DNA of 64,000 nucleotides from an uncultured Bacteroidia bacterium. GTDB taxonomy: Bacteria > Bacteroidota > Bacteroidia > Bacteroidales > UBA932. The DNA lies in assembly GCA_902774155.1 (NCBI GenBank), contig CACYHF010000002.1, forward strand, positions 1 through 64,000, read 5' to 3'. The translations under genes and the position numbers were made by a program. This document shows, piece after piece, positions 16,905 to 26,815 of the stretch. The notes beneath the pieces are model-generated. The model did no database searches, was not told the origin of the DNA, and was given only the letters and a program-made list of their open reading frames with translations. The number at the start of each line of letters is the position of its first letter. Within the stretch, counting starts at the first letter, position 1.

Positions 16905-18631
16905 CGCCGGAAGCCTTTATCCAACAGAAGGCCGCACAGGCCATTCTGGCTGTTTATGGAACTGAAGTGGCGGAAACGTCACTTCAGGTTTCTGTTACCC
17001 GTAAGGAGTTCGAGGGAGACTACACCCTGGTCACGTTCCCGCTCCTGAAAATCACCCGTCAGGCACCGGATGCAACCGGCAATGCCATCGGCCAGTGGCT
17101 GGTGGCCAACGTGCCGGAAATTGCCGCCTACAATAGTGTGAAGGGCTTTCTGAACCTTTCCTTTTCGCCCATGTACTGGAACGAGACCTTGCAGGCGCTG
17201 GCGGCCGATGAAGCCTTCGGCCAGCTGGAAAGCACCGGACGGCGCGTGATGGTGGAGTTTTCCAGCCCCAACACCAACAAGCCCCTGCATCTGGGTCACA
17301 TCCGCAACAACCTCCTGGGAGACAGCGTGTCCCGCATCCTGAAGGCCTGCGGCAACGACGTGATCAAGAGCACCATCGTGAACGACCGCGGCGTACACAT
17401 CTGCAAGAGTATGTACGCCTGGGAGAAGTGCTTCAACGGTGCCACGCCGGAGAGTACGGGCAAGAAGGGAGACCATCTGGTGGGAGACTGCTACGTAGCC
17501 TATGCCAAGATGGAGAAGGAGCACCCGGAGATCATTGACGAGGTGCACAAGATGCTGGTGCTGTGGGAGCAGGGAGATCCCCACGTGCGGGAACTCTGGG
17601 CCATGATGAACGGCTGGGTGTACGCAGGCTTCGACGAAACCTACGCAGCCCTGGGCATCACCTTCGACCAGGTGGACCATGAGAGCGAAACCTACCTTCT
17701 GGGCAAGGAACTGGTGCAGAAGGGCCTGGAAATGGGCGTCTTCGTGAAAGAGGCCGATGGCAGCGTCTGGTGCGACCTCACCGCCGACGGCCTGGACCGC
17801 AAGCTGGTGCTCCGCGGGGACGGCACTTCCGTGTACATCACCCAGGACCTGGGTACTGCCGAACGTCGCTTCAACACCTACAAACTGGATTCCCACGTGT
17901 ACGTGGTGGGCAATGAGCAGGACTATCACTTCCAGGTACTCAAGCTTATTCTCAAGAAGCTGGGCTTCGAATGGGCGGACCGCATCTACCACCTGTCCTA
18001 CGGGATGGTGGAGCTGCCGGAAGGCAAGATGAAATCCCGCGAAGGCACGGTGGTGGATGCCGACGACCTCATCCAGAGTATGTATGAGGAAGCCAGGAAG
18101 ACCTCCGAGGAGAGCGGCAAACTGGCCGATCTGTCTGAGGCCGAAAAGGAGCAGCTGTACCATATGATCGGCCTGGGTGCCCTGAAGTATTTCATCATCA
18201 AGGTAGATCCCAAGAAGACCATGCTCTTCAATCCCAAGGAAAGCATCGACTTCAACGGCAATACCGGTCCATTCATCCAGTACACGCACGCCCGCATCTG
18301 CAGCATCCTGCGCAAGGCTACGGTGGCATACGGGCCGGAGAGCATCGGCCTGGAGGCACAGCCTTCGGCCAAGGAAATCCGTCTGGTGAAACTGCTGGGC
18401 CTGTATCCCGGCAAGGTGGCCGAAGCCGGCGCCGCGCTGAGCCCCGCCATCATCGCCAACTATGCGTATGAACTGGCCAAGGAGTTCAACCAGTACTACC
18501 ACGACACGCCCATCCTCAAGGAGGAGGACCCGGCCGTGCTGAAGTACCGTCTGGAGCTGATCGATGTCCTGGCCCGCACGCTCCGCAGCGCCATGGGCCT
18601 GCTGGGCATCCAGCTACCGGAACGAATGTAA
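16901..18631 (+). CDS. argS: Arginyl-tRNA synthetase
   Basis: This 576-residue class I synthetase charges tRNA-Arg. The HIGH motif is in [17 protein letters not shown] near residue 125-130. The N-terminal add-1 domain and the C-terminal DALR anticodon-binding domain ([44 protein letters not shown]) are complete. [17 protein letters not shown] carries the KMSKS-equivalent KMKSREG. It overlaps rpoD by 4 nt at its start and the convergent amidase-like gene by 18 nt at its end. Confidence 0.97.
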   Translation: MTPEAFIQQKAAQAILAVYGTEVAETSLQVSVTRKEFEGDYTLVTFPLLKITRQAPDATGNAIGQWLVANVPEIAAYNSVKGFLNLSFSPMYWNETLQALAADEAFGQLESTGRRVMVEFSSPNTNKPLHLGHIRNNLLGDSVSRILKACGNDVIKSTIVNDRGVHICKSMYAWEKCFNGATPESTGKKGDHLVGDCYVAYAKMEKEHPEIIDEVHKMLVLWEQGDPHVRELWAMMNGWVYAGFDETYAALGITFDQVDHESETYLLGKELVQKGLEMGVFVKEADGSVWCDLTADGLDRKLVLRGDGTSVYITQDLGTAERRFNTYKLDSHVYVVGNEQDYHFQVLKLILKKLGFEWADRIYHLSYGMVELPEGKMKSREGTVVDADDLIQSMYEEARKTSEESGKLADLSEAEKEQLYHMIGLGALKYFIIKVDPKKTMLFNPKESIDFNGNTGPFIQYTHARICSILRKATVAYGPESIGLEAQPSAKEIRLVKLLGLYPGKVAEAGAALSPAIIANYAYELAKEFNQYYHDTPILKEEDPAVLKYRLELIDVLARTLRSAMGLLGIQLPERM

Positions 18632-21535
18632 GACAATCCGGATGATATCGGCCAGCTGGGCCGATGTTTCAAGAGGAAAACCGAAGGCTGCCACTTGGTA
18701 GCCTTCGGCGTTATATAGGGTGGCGGCGGGGATGTCGGTTCCCTGGTAACGCATGAGGATGCGGCTGTCTTTACCCGCCGGGGCAATGCCGTCGGGGTTG
18801 TCCACCCGGTACATCAGGGGCGACCAGGCGCGGTTGTAGCTTACCGTGGGAAGGCCGCTGCCGGCATAAGGCTGGACAATGCCGGAGTAATCCCCGAAAT
18901 TGGTAACCCGCTGATATCCTAATACTTCCTTAATAAAGGCGCGGGTGCTGTCCGGTGCTTTTGGGACGCCTTGGTACACAGTGTCCCAGGCATCGGTGCC
19001 GATATAGGAGCCCGACAGGATCAAGTTCCCGCCGGCGGCCGTGAAGGTGCGCAGCGCCTGCTGCAGGGTTTCCGGGAACACGCTATAACGGTCCGGAACG
19101 GGGCCGTGCCCGATCCGGGTGGTTACCTGTTTTCCGCAGATCAAATCCAGCGCAAAGGCGTCGGAAACCCCGTCAAAAGCCTCCAGGCTGCTGGAGGAAA
19201 AGCTGTAGCCGGCCTCCAGGACGGCCTTGCCGTGCAGGGCCACGAAGTCGAAGGTGTTGCCGGCAATCTGGCTGCCGGCCATATCGGTGAAAGAGCCTCC
19301 GAAACCAGGGTTGTCGTCGTCGGTCCAGGGCTGCGAACGGTCGAACTGATAAACGCTACCGGCCAGCAGGATATCCGAACCCCAGGGGACGCCGCTGTCC
19401 AGCCGGTCGTTGAAGCCGGCGTGGGTGGGCGTATCGAACCAGGAAGGAGGCGCAACTCGCGTGAAGTTGTTCACGATGAGCACCTGCCGGGCCTGGTCGG
19501 ATGCGATGCCGGCGGCCAGGGTCTCCGAGGGGAAACTCTCGCCGCCCGTATTGCAGGCGGTAATCCGGTAGCTGTACACGTGGCCGGACTTCAGGGGCAG
19601 GGTACAGGTGGTGTCCTGAATCTGGTAGCCTTCCCCGAAGGCTCCGTCATCCTCCCGGATGTACACTTTGTAGTAGTCCGGTGTGGCCGTGGGTTCCAGG
19701 CTGTCTTCGGTGGCCTGCCAGCGCAGGACGGCTTTTCCTTCCTCCAGTGCCACCCGGAATCCGTGTACGGGCAGGGGCTGCACCACATACGGACAGCCAT
19801 AGCGTGCGCTCAGGTACTTGAGAATGCCCTTGTACACACTGCGTGACACGGTGAAGCGGAAACTGGGGTCCAGCCCGTACCGCATATCGGCGAAATTCTG
19901 ATGCGCCAGCAGTTCCAGGATCATAGAGGGGACCTGCGGCAGGCGGCTCTCGCTGTAGGAACGGTCGCGGATGTCGCGGCGGCTCCAGGCCGGGTCAAAC
20001 TGGGCCCGGATATCATCTACCACTTGGCTCTGGACCCAATCGGCCAGCAGGCGGCTGGTGAGACGGCTTTCCCCGTTCGGGAACTCTTCCTTTCCCTCGC
20101 TGCGGAGGGTATAGATGGACAGGGTGCCTACGATGGAGTCATTCGGGGTGGTGCCGGCATCGGAGTGGAAGGCCAGCGCCAGGTCCAGCGGAACGCGGCG
20201 TCCCGGGGCATCCGGATTCACACGGGAACCGCCGGAAATCTCATTCACCCATACGCCGCGGGCCGATATGTCTTTCTTGTAATCGCCCTCCCATTTGTCC
20301 AACAGGGACATGTCCAGACCGTTATACTGGAAGTTGTACACAGCGCCTTCCACATAGGCGGGAACACCGGAGAGCGTGCCCTCGCGTTCCACTTTGCCCA
20401 TGCCGCCGCCGAAGCGCACGGCATCGGCCGATACGACGCCGCCGTCGATGCTGCGGTTGCTCAGGGAGACGAAGCCGTCCTTTCCTTTGTCGAAGGGGAA
20501 GGTGCCCAGGTATACCCAGGTGCCGCCGGCCATCTGCTGATTGACCCGCCTGTGCGTTTCTCCGCCCAGGTGGTGGATGGTATAGCGGGCGTCGGTGGTG
20601 CTGCCGGGCAACGATTTGTAACTCACATATACGGCATACGCGCCTTTTTCGGGGATGTCGGGCCGCCAGAGGGCCTGGGCCGATGCCTCCCCATCCGTGC
20701 CGGCCACCATACGGGCACTGCCCATTCGGAAGGGATTATCGGCCTCCTTATATTGTTCGCGGGCGTCGGCAAAACCTTCGCCGGCGGGGCTCCAGGGCCC
20801 TTTTTCCTCATATTTTCCGGCCCGGCGGAGTCCGTGTTCCCGGGGACCGGAGAAGGATTCGTCGTTGTCGCAGACCACCTCCCAGGTTTGCGGGTCCCGC
20901 TCCTTGGGCGACAGGACCACCGCGCCGGCATTTTCCAGCATGGGCATCAGGAAGGGAATCACGTAGCTTTGCGTGTACAGGTCTTCGATGGTGCGGTGTG
21001 TGGCGCTTCGCTGCCATTCCCAACGCTGCGTGCTCTCTTCCCAATAGCGGCCGTGGCTTTGCCAGAGGGCGATGTGGCGCCCGCTCAGGCCATTCTGCCA
21101 GACATCGTCTCCGCGCACCAGCGGCGGCGTTTTGCCGCGGGGATCGGCCACTTTGAATTTGTTGGCGACGGCTTTTCCGTCGTTGCCGATGGACGGGATG
21201 GGAAGGTCTGCGATATTCTGACGCTGGGCATAGACGCTGCCCACTTTATAAGTTCCTAATGCAGAACTGGCCAATTGGCCCAGCTGATCCCGGAACCAGG
21301 TGACGTCGCCGGGACGCCAGGGATAGCTGCCCAGGTTCACCGAATAGTAAAAGTCAAGCACGTTTCCCCGCGGGGTCACCTTCTCCAGCCGGAAAGTATT
21401 GTCCACGCCGGTACGACGCTTGAGCCGCTGCTGAAGGGAGTCGTTGGCCTCCCGGAAATCCCGGGGTCTGGGCTGAGCCAGCAGGGAAGGCGTAATCAGA
21501 AACAGCAGAAGCAGGGCGGGAAGGAGTTTTCTCAT
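18614..21535 (-). CDS. Secreted amidase_3-like protein with golvesin/Xly-type insert (xanthan-lyase-like)
   Basis: This 973-residue protein begins with a signal peptide (MRKLLPALLLLFLITPSLLAQ). The region HIALWQSHGRYW with DLYTQSYVIPFLMPMLENAG near residues 150-205, the later LALAFHSDAGT, and the Glu of SMILELLAHQNFADMRYG resemble the zinc and catalytic motifs of N-acetylmuramoyl-L-alanine amidases (Amidase_3). Between them lies a beta-rich domain (YAVYVSYKSLPGSTTDARYTI) like the golvesin/xanthan-lyase carbohydrate-binding fold. A fibronectin III-like domain and a long C-terminal domain follow. It probably acts on peptidoglycan or polysaccharide in the periplasm; the substrate is not proven. 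Its ATG overlaps the VanZ gene's stop by 4 nt. Confidence 0.75.
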   Translation of the reverse strand: MRKLLPALLLLFLITPSLLAQPRPRDFREANDSLQQRLKRRTGVDNTFRLEKVTPRGNVLDFYYSVNLGSYPWRPGDVTWFRDQLGQLASSALGTYKVGSVYAQRQNIADLPIPSIGNDGKAVANKFKVADPRGKTPPLVRGDDVWQNGLSGRHIALWQSHGRYWEESTQRWEWQRSATHRTIEDLYTQSYVIPFLMPMLENAGAVVLSPKERDPQTWEVVCDNDESFSGPREHGLRRAGKYEEKGPWSPAGEGFADAREQYKEADNPFRMGSARMVAGTDGEASAQALWRPDIPEKGAYAVYVSYKSLPGSTTDARYTIHHLGGETHRRVNQQMAGGTWVYLGTFPFDKGKDGFVSLSNRSIDGGVVSADAVRFGGGMGKVEREGTLSGVPAYVEGAVYNFQYNGLDMSLLDKWEGDYKKDISARGVWVNEISGGSRVNPDAPGRRVPLDLALAFHSDAGTTPNDSIVGTLSIYTLRSEGKEEFPNGESRLTSRLLADWVQSQVVDDIRAQFDPAWSRRDIRDRSYSESRLPQVPSMILELLAHQNFADMRYGLDPSFRFTVSRSVYKGILKYLSARYGCPYVVQPLPVHGFRVALEEGKAVLRWQATEDSLEPTATPDYYKVYIREDDGAFGEGYQIQDTTCTLPLKSGHVYSYRITACNTGGESFPSETLAAGIASDQARQVLIVNNFTRVAPPSWFDTPTHAGFNDRLDSGVPWGSDILLAGSVYQFDRSQPWTDDDNPGFGGSFTDMAGSQIAGNTFDFVALHGKAVLEAGYSFSSSSLEAFDGVSDAFALDLICGKQVTTRIGHGPVPDRYSVFPETLQQALRTFTAAGGNLILSGSYIGTDAWDTVYQGVPKAPDSTRAFIKEVLGYQRVTNFGDYSGIVQPYAGSGLPTVSYNRAWSPLMYRVDNPDGIAPAGKDSRILMRYQGTDIPAATLYNAEGYQVAAFGFPLETSAQLADIIRIVLHSFR

Positions 21536-21945
21536 GCTTTTTTCCTTTGTTTGCGAATGTCCCAGTAGATGATGACGAGGGTGCCCAGCAGGAGGGCGAG
21601 AAGATCGGCCGCCAAATCCCAGGGCTCTCCGCTGCGGTAGTTGGTGAGGTGTGCCTGCCCCCATTCTGTTCCCAGGGCCAGGAGAACACCTGCCACAAAG
21701 GTGAGGCTGGAAAAGAGCAGGGTGGATTTGGGAGTTTCCGTGTATTTGTCGAAGGCCAGGAACGCCAGGATGGGGAAGGGGAGGAACATACAGAAGTGTG
21801 CCACTTTGTCGGTGGGGATTCCCAGAAAAGTGGTGGGTAAGGAGGGCGTATTGTCAAAATGGCCGAAGCAAAGCATCAGCACGGCCACTACATACACGCC
21901 GAAGGCTATTTGGAACAGGATTTTCAGCCGCTTGTTCATCTGCAT
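21532..21945 (-). CDS. VanZ-like membrane protein
   Basis: This 137-residue protein has four predicted membrane helices and the VanZ-family signatures DKVAHFCMF, LGTEWGQ and GEPWDLAADLLALLLG. VanZ of enterococci gives low teicoplanin resistance, but most chromosomal homologs have no known role. It is the first gene of a pair with the amidase-like protein (ATGA overlap), which suggests a shared cell-wall-related role. A -7 box lies 11 nt upstream of the ATG. Confidence 0.85.
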   Translation of the reverse strand: MQMNKRLKILFQIAFGVYVVAVLMLCFGHFDNTPSLPTTFLGIPTDKVAHFCMFLPFPILAFLAFDKYTETPKSTLLFSSLTFVAGVLLALGTEWGQAHLTNYRSGEPWDLAADLLALLLGTLVIIYWDIRKQRKKA

Positions 21946-21956
21946 GATTTGAAAAA

Positions 21957-21964
21957 CAAAAATA
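21957..21964 (-). promoter_or_regulatory. -7 box TATTTTTG for the VanZ/amidase pair
   Basis: The forward strand reads CAAAAATA; the minus-strand TATTTTTG lies 11 nt before the VanZ ATG, in the short gap divergent from the GH3 gene. Confidence 0.5.
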
Positions 21965-21986
21965 ATAAAAATCCCTTAAAAAGTTG

Positions 21987-21994
21987 TAAATTTG
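21987..21994 (+). promoter_or_regulatory. -7 box TAAATTTG for the GH3 gene
   Basis: TAAATTTG lies 15 nt upstream of the GH3 ATG at 22010 and matches TAnnTTTG. It is divergent from the VanZ promoter. Confidence 0.6.
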
Positions 21995-22009
21995 ACAAAC
22001 TTACCACGC

Positions 22010-24343
22010 ATGAAAAAAGGTTTTTTCTTTCTACTCCTCTTTGTGTCCCCGCTGCTGGCGGAAGCGCAGTCCATTTACCACAAAGGTTGGATCGATTTCA
22101 ACAAAAATGGCCGGAAGGATATCTACGAAGATCCTGCTCGCCCTGTGGGTGAAAGGGTGGCCGATTTGTTGGGCCAGATGACGCTGGAGGAGAAAACCTG
22201 CCAGATGGCCACGCTCTACGGTTCGGGGCGTGTCCTGAAAGACAATCTGCCCACCCCTGAGTGGAAACAGGAGATCTGGAAAGACGGGATCGGCAACATT
22301 GATGAGGAGCACAACGGTTATCGGTCCGGTAATGAGTTTGTGCTACCCTTCGACAAGCACGTGCGGGCCCTGCAAACCATCCAGCGCTGGTTCGTGGAGC
22401 AGACCCGTCTGGGGATTCCGGTAGATTTCACCAATGAAGGGATCCGGGGCATCTGCCATACCAAGGCCACTTATTTCCCGGCCCAGTGCGGCCAGGGTGC
22501 CACCTGGGACAAGGAACTCATCTCCCTCATCGGAGAGGCGGAAGCAAAGGAAGCCAAGGCCCTGGGGTACACCAACATCTATTCGCCCATCCTGGACCTG
22601 GCCCAGGATCCCCGCTGGGGCCGGTGCGTGGAAACCTATGGCGAGGACCCCTATCTGGTAGGACAACTCGGCAAGCGGATGGTGCTGGCTTTACAGAAAG
22701 AGGAACTGGTGTCCACGCCCAAGCACTTTGCCGTGTACAGCATCCCCGTGGGCGGAAGGGACGGAGCCACCCGCACCGATCCCCACGTGGCTCCGCGCGA
22801 ATTGCGCACCCTCTACCTGGAGCCTTTCCGGGTAGCCTTCTCAGAGGCCGGCGCTCTTGGCACTATGAGTTCCTATAACGATTATGATGGCGTTCCCATC
22901 ACGGGCAGCCATCTGTTCCTCACCGATATCCTCCGCAAGGAGTGGGGCTTCCGGGGCTATGTGGTGTCGGACAGCGACGCCGTGGAGTTTATCTACAACA
23001 AGCACCACGTGACGGAAAGCTATGAAGATGCCGTGGCCCAGGCCGTGAATGCCGGCCTGAATGTCCGGACCACCTTCAATGACCCCAGCAATTTCATCCT
23101 GCCGCTGCGGCAGGCCATCCAGGACGGGAAGGTTTCCCTGGAAACCGTGGATGAAAGGGTAGCCGATATCCTGCGCGTCAAATTCTTCCTGGGGCTTTTC
23201 GACAATCCGTTCACCGGCGATGAGAAAGGCGTTAACCAACTGGTTCACAACCCCGAACATCAAGCCCTTTCCCTTCGGGCGGCCCATGAATCCCTGGTGC
23301 TCCTGAAAAACGAAAACAACCTGCTGCCCCTTTCCAAATCCTTGCGCAAGGTGGCGGTTATCGGCCCGAATGCCGACGAGCGCCAGCTGCTCATCTGCCG
23401 CTATGGCCCGGCCGATCCCGCCTTTATCACGGTGCTGCAAGGCGTGAAGGACGCGCTTCCCCAGGCCGATGTCCGGTATGAGAAAGGATGTGACATCATC
23501 GATCCGCATTTCCCCGACAGTGAGCTGATGGATTATCCGCTTGAAGAGGAGGAGGAGAAGCTGCTAACCGCTGCCGTAGCGGCGGCCCGGGAGGCCGAAG
23601 TGGCCATTCTGGTGCTGGGCGGCAATGAACTGACCGTCCGCGAGGACCGTTCCCGCACTTCGCTGAACCTGCCCGGCCGTCAGGAACAGCTGCTGAAGGC
23701 GGTGTATGAGACCGGCACTCCCGTGGTTCTGGTGCTGCTGGACGGCCGGGCCTCCACCATCAATTATGCCCAGCGGAACATCCCCGCCATCCTTCACGGC
23801 TGGTTCCCCGGCGAGTTCTGCGGAAAGGCCATCGCCGATGTTCTCTTCGGCGACTATAACCCCGGCGGCCGCCTGGCGGTCACCTTCCCCAAGACCGTGG
23901 GACAGATTCCCTTTGCGTTCCCGTTCAAGCCCGGTTCGGACGAGAAAGCCACCATTGGGGTATGGGGCGCTCTGTATCCCTTTGGATATGGTTTAAGTTA
24001 TACCACTTTTGCCTATCAAGACCTGGATATCAAGGTGAACGGACCGGAAGTCACCGTCCGCTGTACGGTCACCAACACCGGAGACCGGACGGGAGACGAA
24101 GTGGTACAGCTCTATCTGACCGACGATGTGAGCAGCGTCACCACCTATACGAAGGTGCTCCGGGGTTTTGAGCGGATCACGCTTGCGCCCGGGGAATCCC
24201 GTTCCCTGACATTCACGCTGGGCCCGCAGGAGATGGGCCTCTGGGACAAAGATATGCGTTTCACGGTGGAACCGGGCAGTTTCACCGTTGGCGTAGGGGC
24301 CTCCTCCCAGGACATCCGCCTGGAAGGCCACTTCACCCTGTAA
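22010..24343 (+). CDS. Glycoside hydrolase family 3 (beta-glucosidase/xylosidase type)
   Basis: This 777-residue protein starts with a signal peptide (MKKGFFFLLLFVSPLLAEAQ). The GH3 N-terminal barrel includes RWGRCVETYGEDPYLVGQLG, KHFAVYSIPVGGRDG and the nucleophile motif GYVVSDSDAVEFI. The C-terminal domain has VAVIGPNADERQL and VLGGNELTVREDRS, and a final fibronectin III-like domain (VTVRCTVTNTGDRTGDEVVQLY). It hydrolyses terminal beta-linked sugars, probably in the periplasm; the exact sugar is unknown. The ATG at 22010 was preferred over a TTG at 21992 that lies within the promoter box. It stands alone, with no SusC/SusD pair or regulator next to it. Confidence 0.93.
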   Translation: MKKGFFFLLLFVSPLLAEAQSIYHKGWIDFNKNGRKDIYEDPARPVGERVADLLGQMTLEEKTCQMATLYGSGRVLKDNLPTPEWKQEIWKDGIGNIDEEHNGYRSGNEFVLPFDKHVRALQTIQRWFVEQTRLGIPVDFTNEGIRGICHTKATYFPAQCGQGATWDKELISLIGEAEAKEAKALGYTNIYSPILDLAQDPRWGRCVETYGEDPYLVGQLGKRMVLALQKEELVSTPKHFAVYSIPVGGRDGATRTDPHVAPRELRTLYLEPFRVAFSEAGALGTMSSYNDYDGVPITGSHLFLTDILRKEWGFRGYVVSDSDAVEFIYNKHHVTESYEDAVAQAVNAGLNVRTTFNDPSNFILPLRQAIQDGKVSLETVDERVADILRVKFFLGLFDNPFTGDEKGVNQLVHNPEHQALSLRAAHESLVLLKNENNLLPLSKSLRKVAVIGPNADERQLLICRYGPADPAFITVLQGVKDALPQADVRYEKGCDIIDPHFPDSELMDYPLEEEEEKLLTAAVAAAREAEVAILVLGGNELTVREDRSRTSLNLPGRQEQLLKAVYETGTPVVLVLLDGRASTINYAQRNIPAILHGWFPGEFCGKAIADVLFGDYNPGGRLAVTFPKTVGQIPFAFPFKPGSDEKATIGVWGALYPFGYGLSYTTFAYQDLDIKVNGPEVTVRCTVTNTGDRTGDEVVQLYLTDDVSSVTTYTKVLRGFERITLAPGESRSLTFTLGPQEMGLWDKDMRFTVEPGSFTVGVGASSQDIRLEGHFTL

Positions 24344-24354
24344 ATAAGTCAGGG

Positions 24355-26205
24355 TTATAGGGCCTGCATGTCGTTGAGTTTCTTGTAATAACCGCCCAGG
24401 GCGATGAGCTCCTCGTGCTTGCCGCGCTCCACGATCCGTCCTTCGTGCATTACCACGATTTCATCGGCGTGGCGGATGGTGGACAGGCGGTGGGCGATGG
24501 CGATGGTGGTGCGGGTGCTCATCAGGCGGTCCAGGGCGTCCTGAACCAGACGTTCGCTTTCCGTATCCAGGGAAGCCGTGGCTTCGTCCAGGATGAGGAT
24601 GGGCGGGTTCTTGAGGATGGCGCGGGCGATGGAAAGCCGTTGCCGCTGACCGCCGGATAGTTTGCTGCCGCGGTCGCCGATGGGGGTCTGGTAACCCTGC
24701 TCCTTCTCCAGGATAAAATCGTGCGCATTGGCAATTTTGGCGGCTGCTATTACATCGGCCTCGGTGGCGCCTTCCACGCCGAAGGCGATGTTGTTGTAGA
24801 TGGTGTCGTTGAACAGGATGGGCTCCTGGTTCACAATGCCCATAAGGGCCCGCAGGTCCTTCACGGCCACCTCGCGGATGTCCTTGCCGTCCACGGTGAT
24901 ACTGCCGGCGGTGACGTCCCAGAAGCGGGGAATCAGGTCCACCAGCGTGGTTTTTCCGGCGCCGCTTTCGCCCACGATGGCAATCATCCGGCCCCGGGGA
25001 ATCTCCAGGTTCACCTTGTTCAGGATCTGTTTGCTGCCGTCGTAAGTGAAGGAGACATTCTCCAGGCGGATGGCGTCGGTGAAGGCGTTCACCTCCTTGG
25101 GCTGTTCAGGGTCTTTGATGGGATTTTCGGCCTCCAGGATCTTGTTGATGCGCTCCATGGATGCCAGGCCTTTCCGCACGCTGTAGGTGGCACGGGACAG
25201 TTCCTTGATGGGCTCGATCACGGAGTATAGGATTACCAAGAAATAGATGAAGGTGGAGGCGTCCATGAACTTGCTGCCGCCGATCAGGCTCTTTCCGCTG
25301 ATGATCATAACGCCGCCCACACAGAGCACGATCATGAGCATCACCGTGCCCAGGAATTCGCTTACGGGATGGGCCGTGGCCTGCCGGGTGCTCACGCGGG
25401 CCACCTTGCGGCGCATACGGTCCGTGATGTCCAGGAAGCGCCGGGACATCTTCTTCTCGGCGTTGAAAGCCTTCACCACGCGCAGGCCGCCCAGGGTCTC
25501 GTCCACCTGGCTCATGGTGTCGCTCCAGAGGGCCTGCGCCTCCAGGGAAGAGCGTCTGAGCTGTTTGCCGATGACGCCCATGATCCACACGAAAGCCGGG
25601 GCGAACACGATGGTGAACACCATCATTTCCGGACTCATCCAGGTGAGGAAGCCGAAATAGATGAGGATGAGGATGGGATCCTTGATGAGCATGGACAGCG
25701 ATGCGACGATGGAATTCTCCACCTCCGACACGTCGCCGGTGATGCGGGCGATGATATCACCCTTGCGCTCTTCCGTGAAAAAGCCGATGGGAAGGCTCAG
25801 GATCTTGTTGTAGATGCGGCAGCGGAGTTCCTTCACGATGCCCGTGGAGATGGGGATCATCACGGCGTTGGAGCCGAAGTAGCAGCTGGTTTTGAGGGCG
25901 GTGAACAGGATCATCACCCCGGCCAGCAGGAACAAGGTGGTGGTGGCTCCGTGCGTTCCTGCAAAATCCGACACGTAGAAGTAGAAGTTGTTGATTACCT
26001 TATCCTTGAACGACACGGCGCTGTCCCAGGGAATGAAAGAATAGACGGTATTATCCACCTTGAACAGGATGTTCAGCAGGGGTACCAGGATGGCGAAGGA
26101 AAAGATGTTGAACACCGCGCTCAGGATGTTCAGCACCACCGAACCCGCCAGGTAGCCTTTGTAAGGGACGGCGTATTGCCGCATCATTTTCAGGAAATCT
26201 CGCAT
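24355..26205 (-). CDS. ABC exporter, MsbA-like (fused permease and ATPase)
   Basis: This 616-residue half-transporter has six membrane helices in residues 1-340 and an ATPase domain after that. The Walker A is GESGAGKTT, the signature LSGGQRQRLS, the Walker B ILILDEATAS and the H-loop AHRLST. The overall form matches lipid A/lipid flippases of the MsbA type, but related exporters carry other substrates. A TATATTTG box ends 6 nt before the ATG, so the mRNA may be leaderless. It is convergent with the GH3 gene, 11 nt apart. Confidence 0.9.
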   Translation of the reverse strand: MRDFLKMMRQYAVPYKGYLAGSVVLNILSAVFNIFSFAILVPLLNILFKVDNTVYSFIPWDSAVSFKDKVINNFYFYVSDFAGTHGATTTLFLLAGVMILFTALKTSCYFGSNAVMIPISTGIVKELRCRIYNKILSLPIGFFTEERKGDIIARITGDVSEVENSIVASLSMLIKDPILILIYFGFLTWMSPEMMVFTIVFAPAFVWIMGVIGKQLRRSSLEAQALWSDTMSQVDETLGGLRVVKAFNAEKKMSRRFLDITDRMRRKVARVSTRQATAHPVSEFLGTVMLMIVLCVGGVMIISGKSLIGGSKFMDASTFIYFLVILYSVIEPIKELSRATYSVRKGLASMERINKILEAENPIKDPEQPKEVNAFTDAIRLENVSFTYDGSKQILNKVNLEIPRGRMIAIVGESGAGKTTLVDLIPRFWDVTAGSITVDGKDIREVAVKDLRALMGIVNQEPILFNDTIYNNIAFGVEGATEADVIAAAKIANAHDFILEKEQGYQTPIGDRGSKLSGGQRQRLSIARAILKNPPILILDEATASLDTESERLVQDALDRLMSTRTTIAIAHRLSTIRHADEIVVMHEGRIVERGKHEELIALGGYYKKLNDMQAL

Positions 26206-26211
26206 AGCTTA

Positions 26212-26219
26212 CAAATATA
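26212..26219 (-). promoter_or_regulatory. -7 box TATATTTG for the ABC exporter, 6 nt before the start
   Basis: The forward strand reads CAAATATA. On the minus strand the box is followed by TAAGCT and then the ATG, so the transcript would start at or next to the start codon. Confidence 0.6.
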
Positions 26220-26551
26220 AGAAAAAACCTGCGATTACGCGTTATGGCTATTTATCCTGAAGTGAGGGATTAAGTGTGCTTTAAGTATTTAAAATGTGAA
26301 TGGTCAGTCTTGGACTTAGTATATAAAAAAGAAGTCACCCCCTTCTGAAGTGGATGATAATCTGTTGTTTTTCAGGAATGTGTATCCTTAAAAGGAACTT
26401 ATTATTTTCCCGGATAGTTATTCACATCCTCTTCCGGAAAAGTTACCAGCTGCAAGCTCAATTAATGCAGCTAAAACTGATACATATGGCGATACTATCT
26501 ATACCCTTGATGACTGGAATGTTATAGAAGCAGCTGGCGCAGCAGGAGGAG
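26220..26551. other. A+T-rich gene-free stretch, probable insertion scar
   Basis: Between the ABC exporter promoter and the helix-turn-helix remnant there is no convincing gene. A hand count gives 110 G+C in the 300 bases 26221-26520, about 37%, against well over 50% in the flanking genes. A forward frame is open from 26392 into the next ORF in another frame and reads AASSINAAKTDTYGDTIYTL near its middle, which looks protein-like but has no start codon. No terminal repeats or transposase are seen. It may be the decayed edge of a mobile element. Confidence 0.55.
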
Positions 26552-26815
26552 ATGTATGCCAAAGCCCGGGAGGAGTACGAGACCAGCACGGAGTCGCTGC
26601 TGTCCATTGCCAAAAAGCATGGCCTTAACTACAACAATCTTCGGCACTTCCTGCAGCAGCACCATCCGGAATCGGCCTTGCTGCATGCTTATATGAAGCG
26701 GACTGCCGAATTGCAGAAAACGCTTGCCACTCAAATGGCCACCCTGCAGCAGACTGGCGATCAGCTGCTACGCCAACTGCGCGAAGACCTGGACGCTCAG
26801 CTCTCCCGTCTATAA
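26552..26815 (+). CDS. Small helix-turn-helix protein or gene remnant
   Basis: The 87 codons encode a fully helical, charged protein. The segment TESLLSIAKKHGLNYNNLRHFLQQHHPE looks like a homeodomain-type helix-turn-helix, a pattern repeated in larger Bacteroidales DNA-binding proteins. A coiled-coil-like tail (KRTAELQKTLATQMATLQQ) follows. The frame is open for another eight codons upstream of the ATG (KQLAQQEE), up to a stop at 26525-26527 in the A+T-rich scar, which suggests the 3' end of a once longer gene. Codon use resembles the rest of the genome, unlike the scar. It overlaps the convergent M28 gene by 6 nt. Function unknown. Confidence 0.5.
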   Translation: MYAKAREEYETSTESLLSIAKKHGLNYNNLRHFLQQHHPESALLHAYMKRTAELQKTLATQMATLQQTGDQLLRQLREDLDAQLSRL

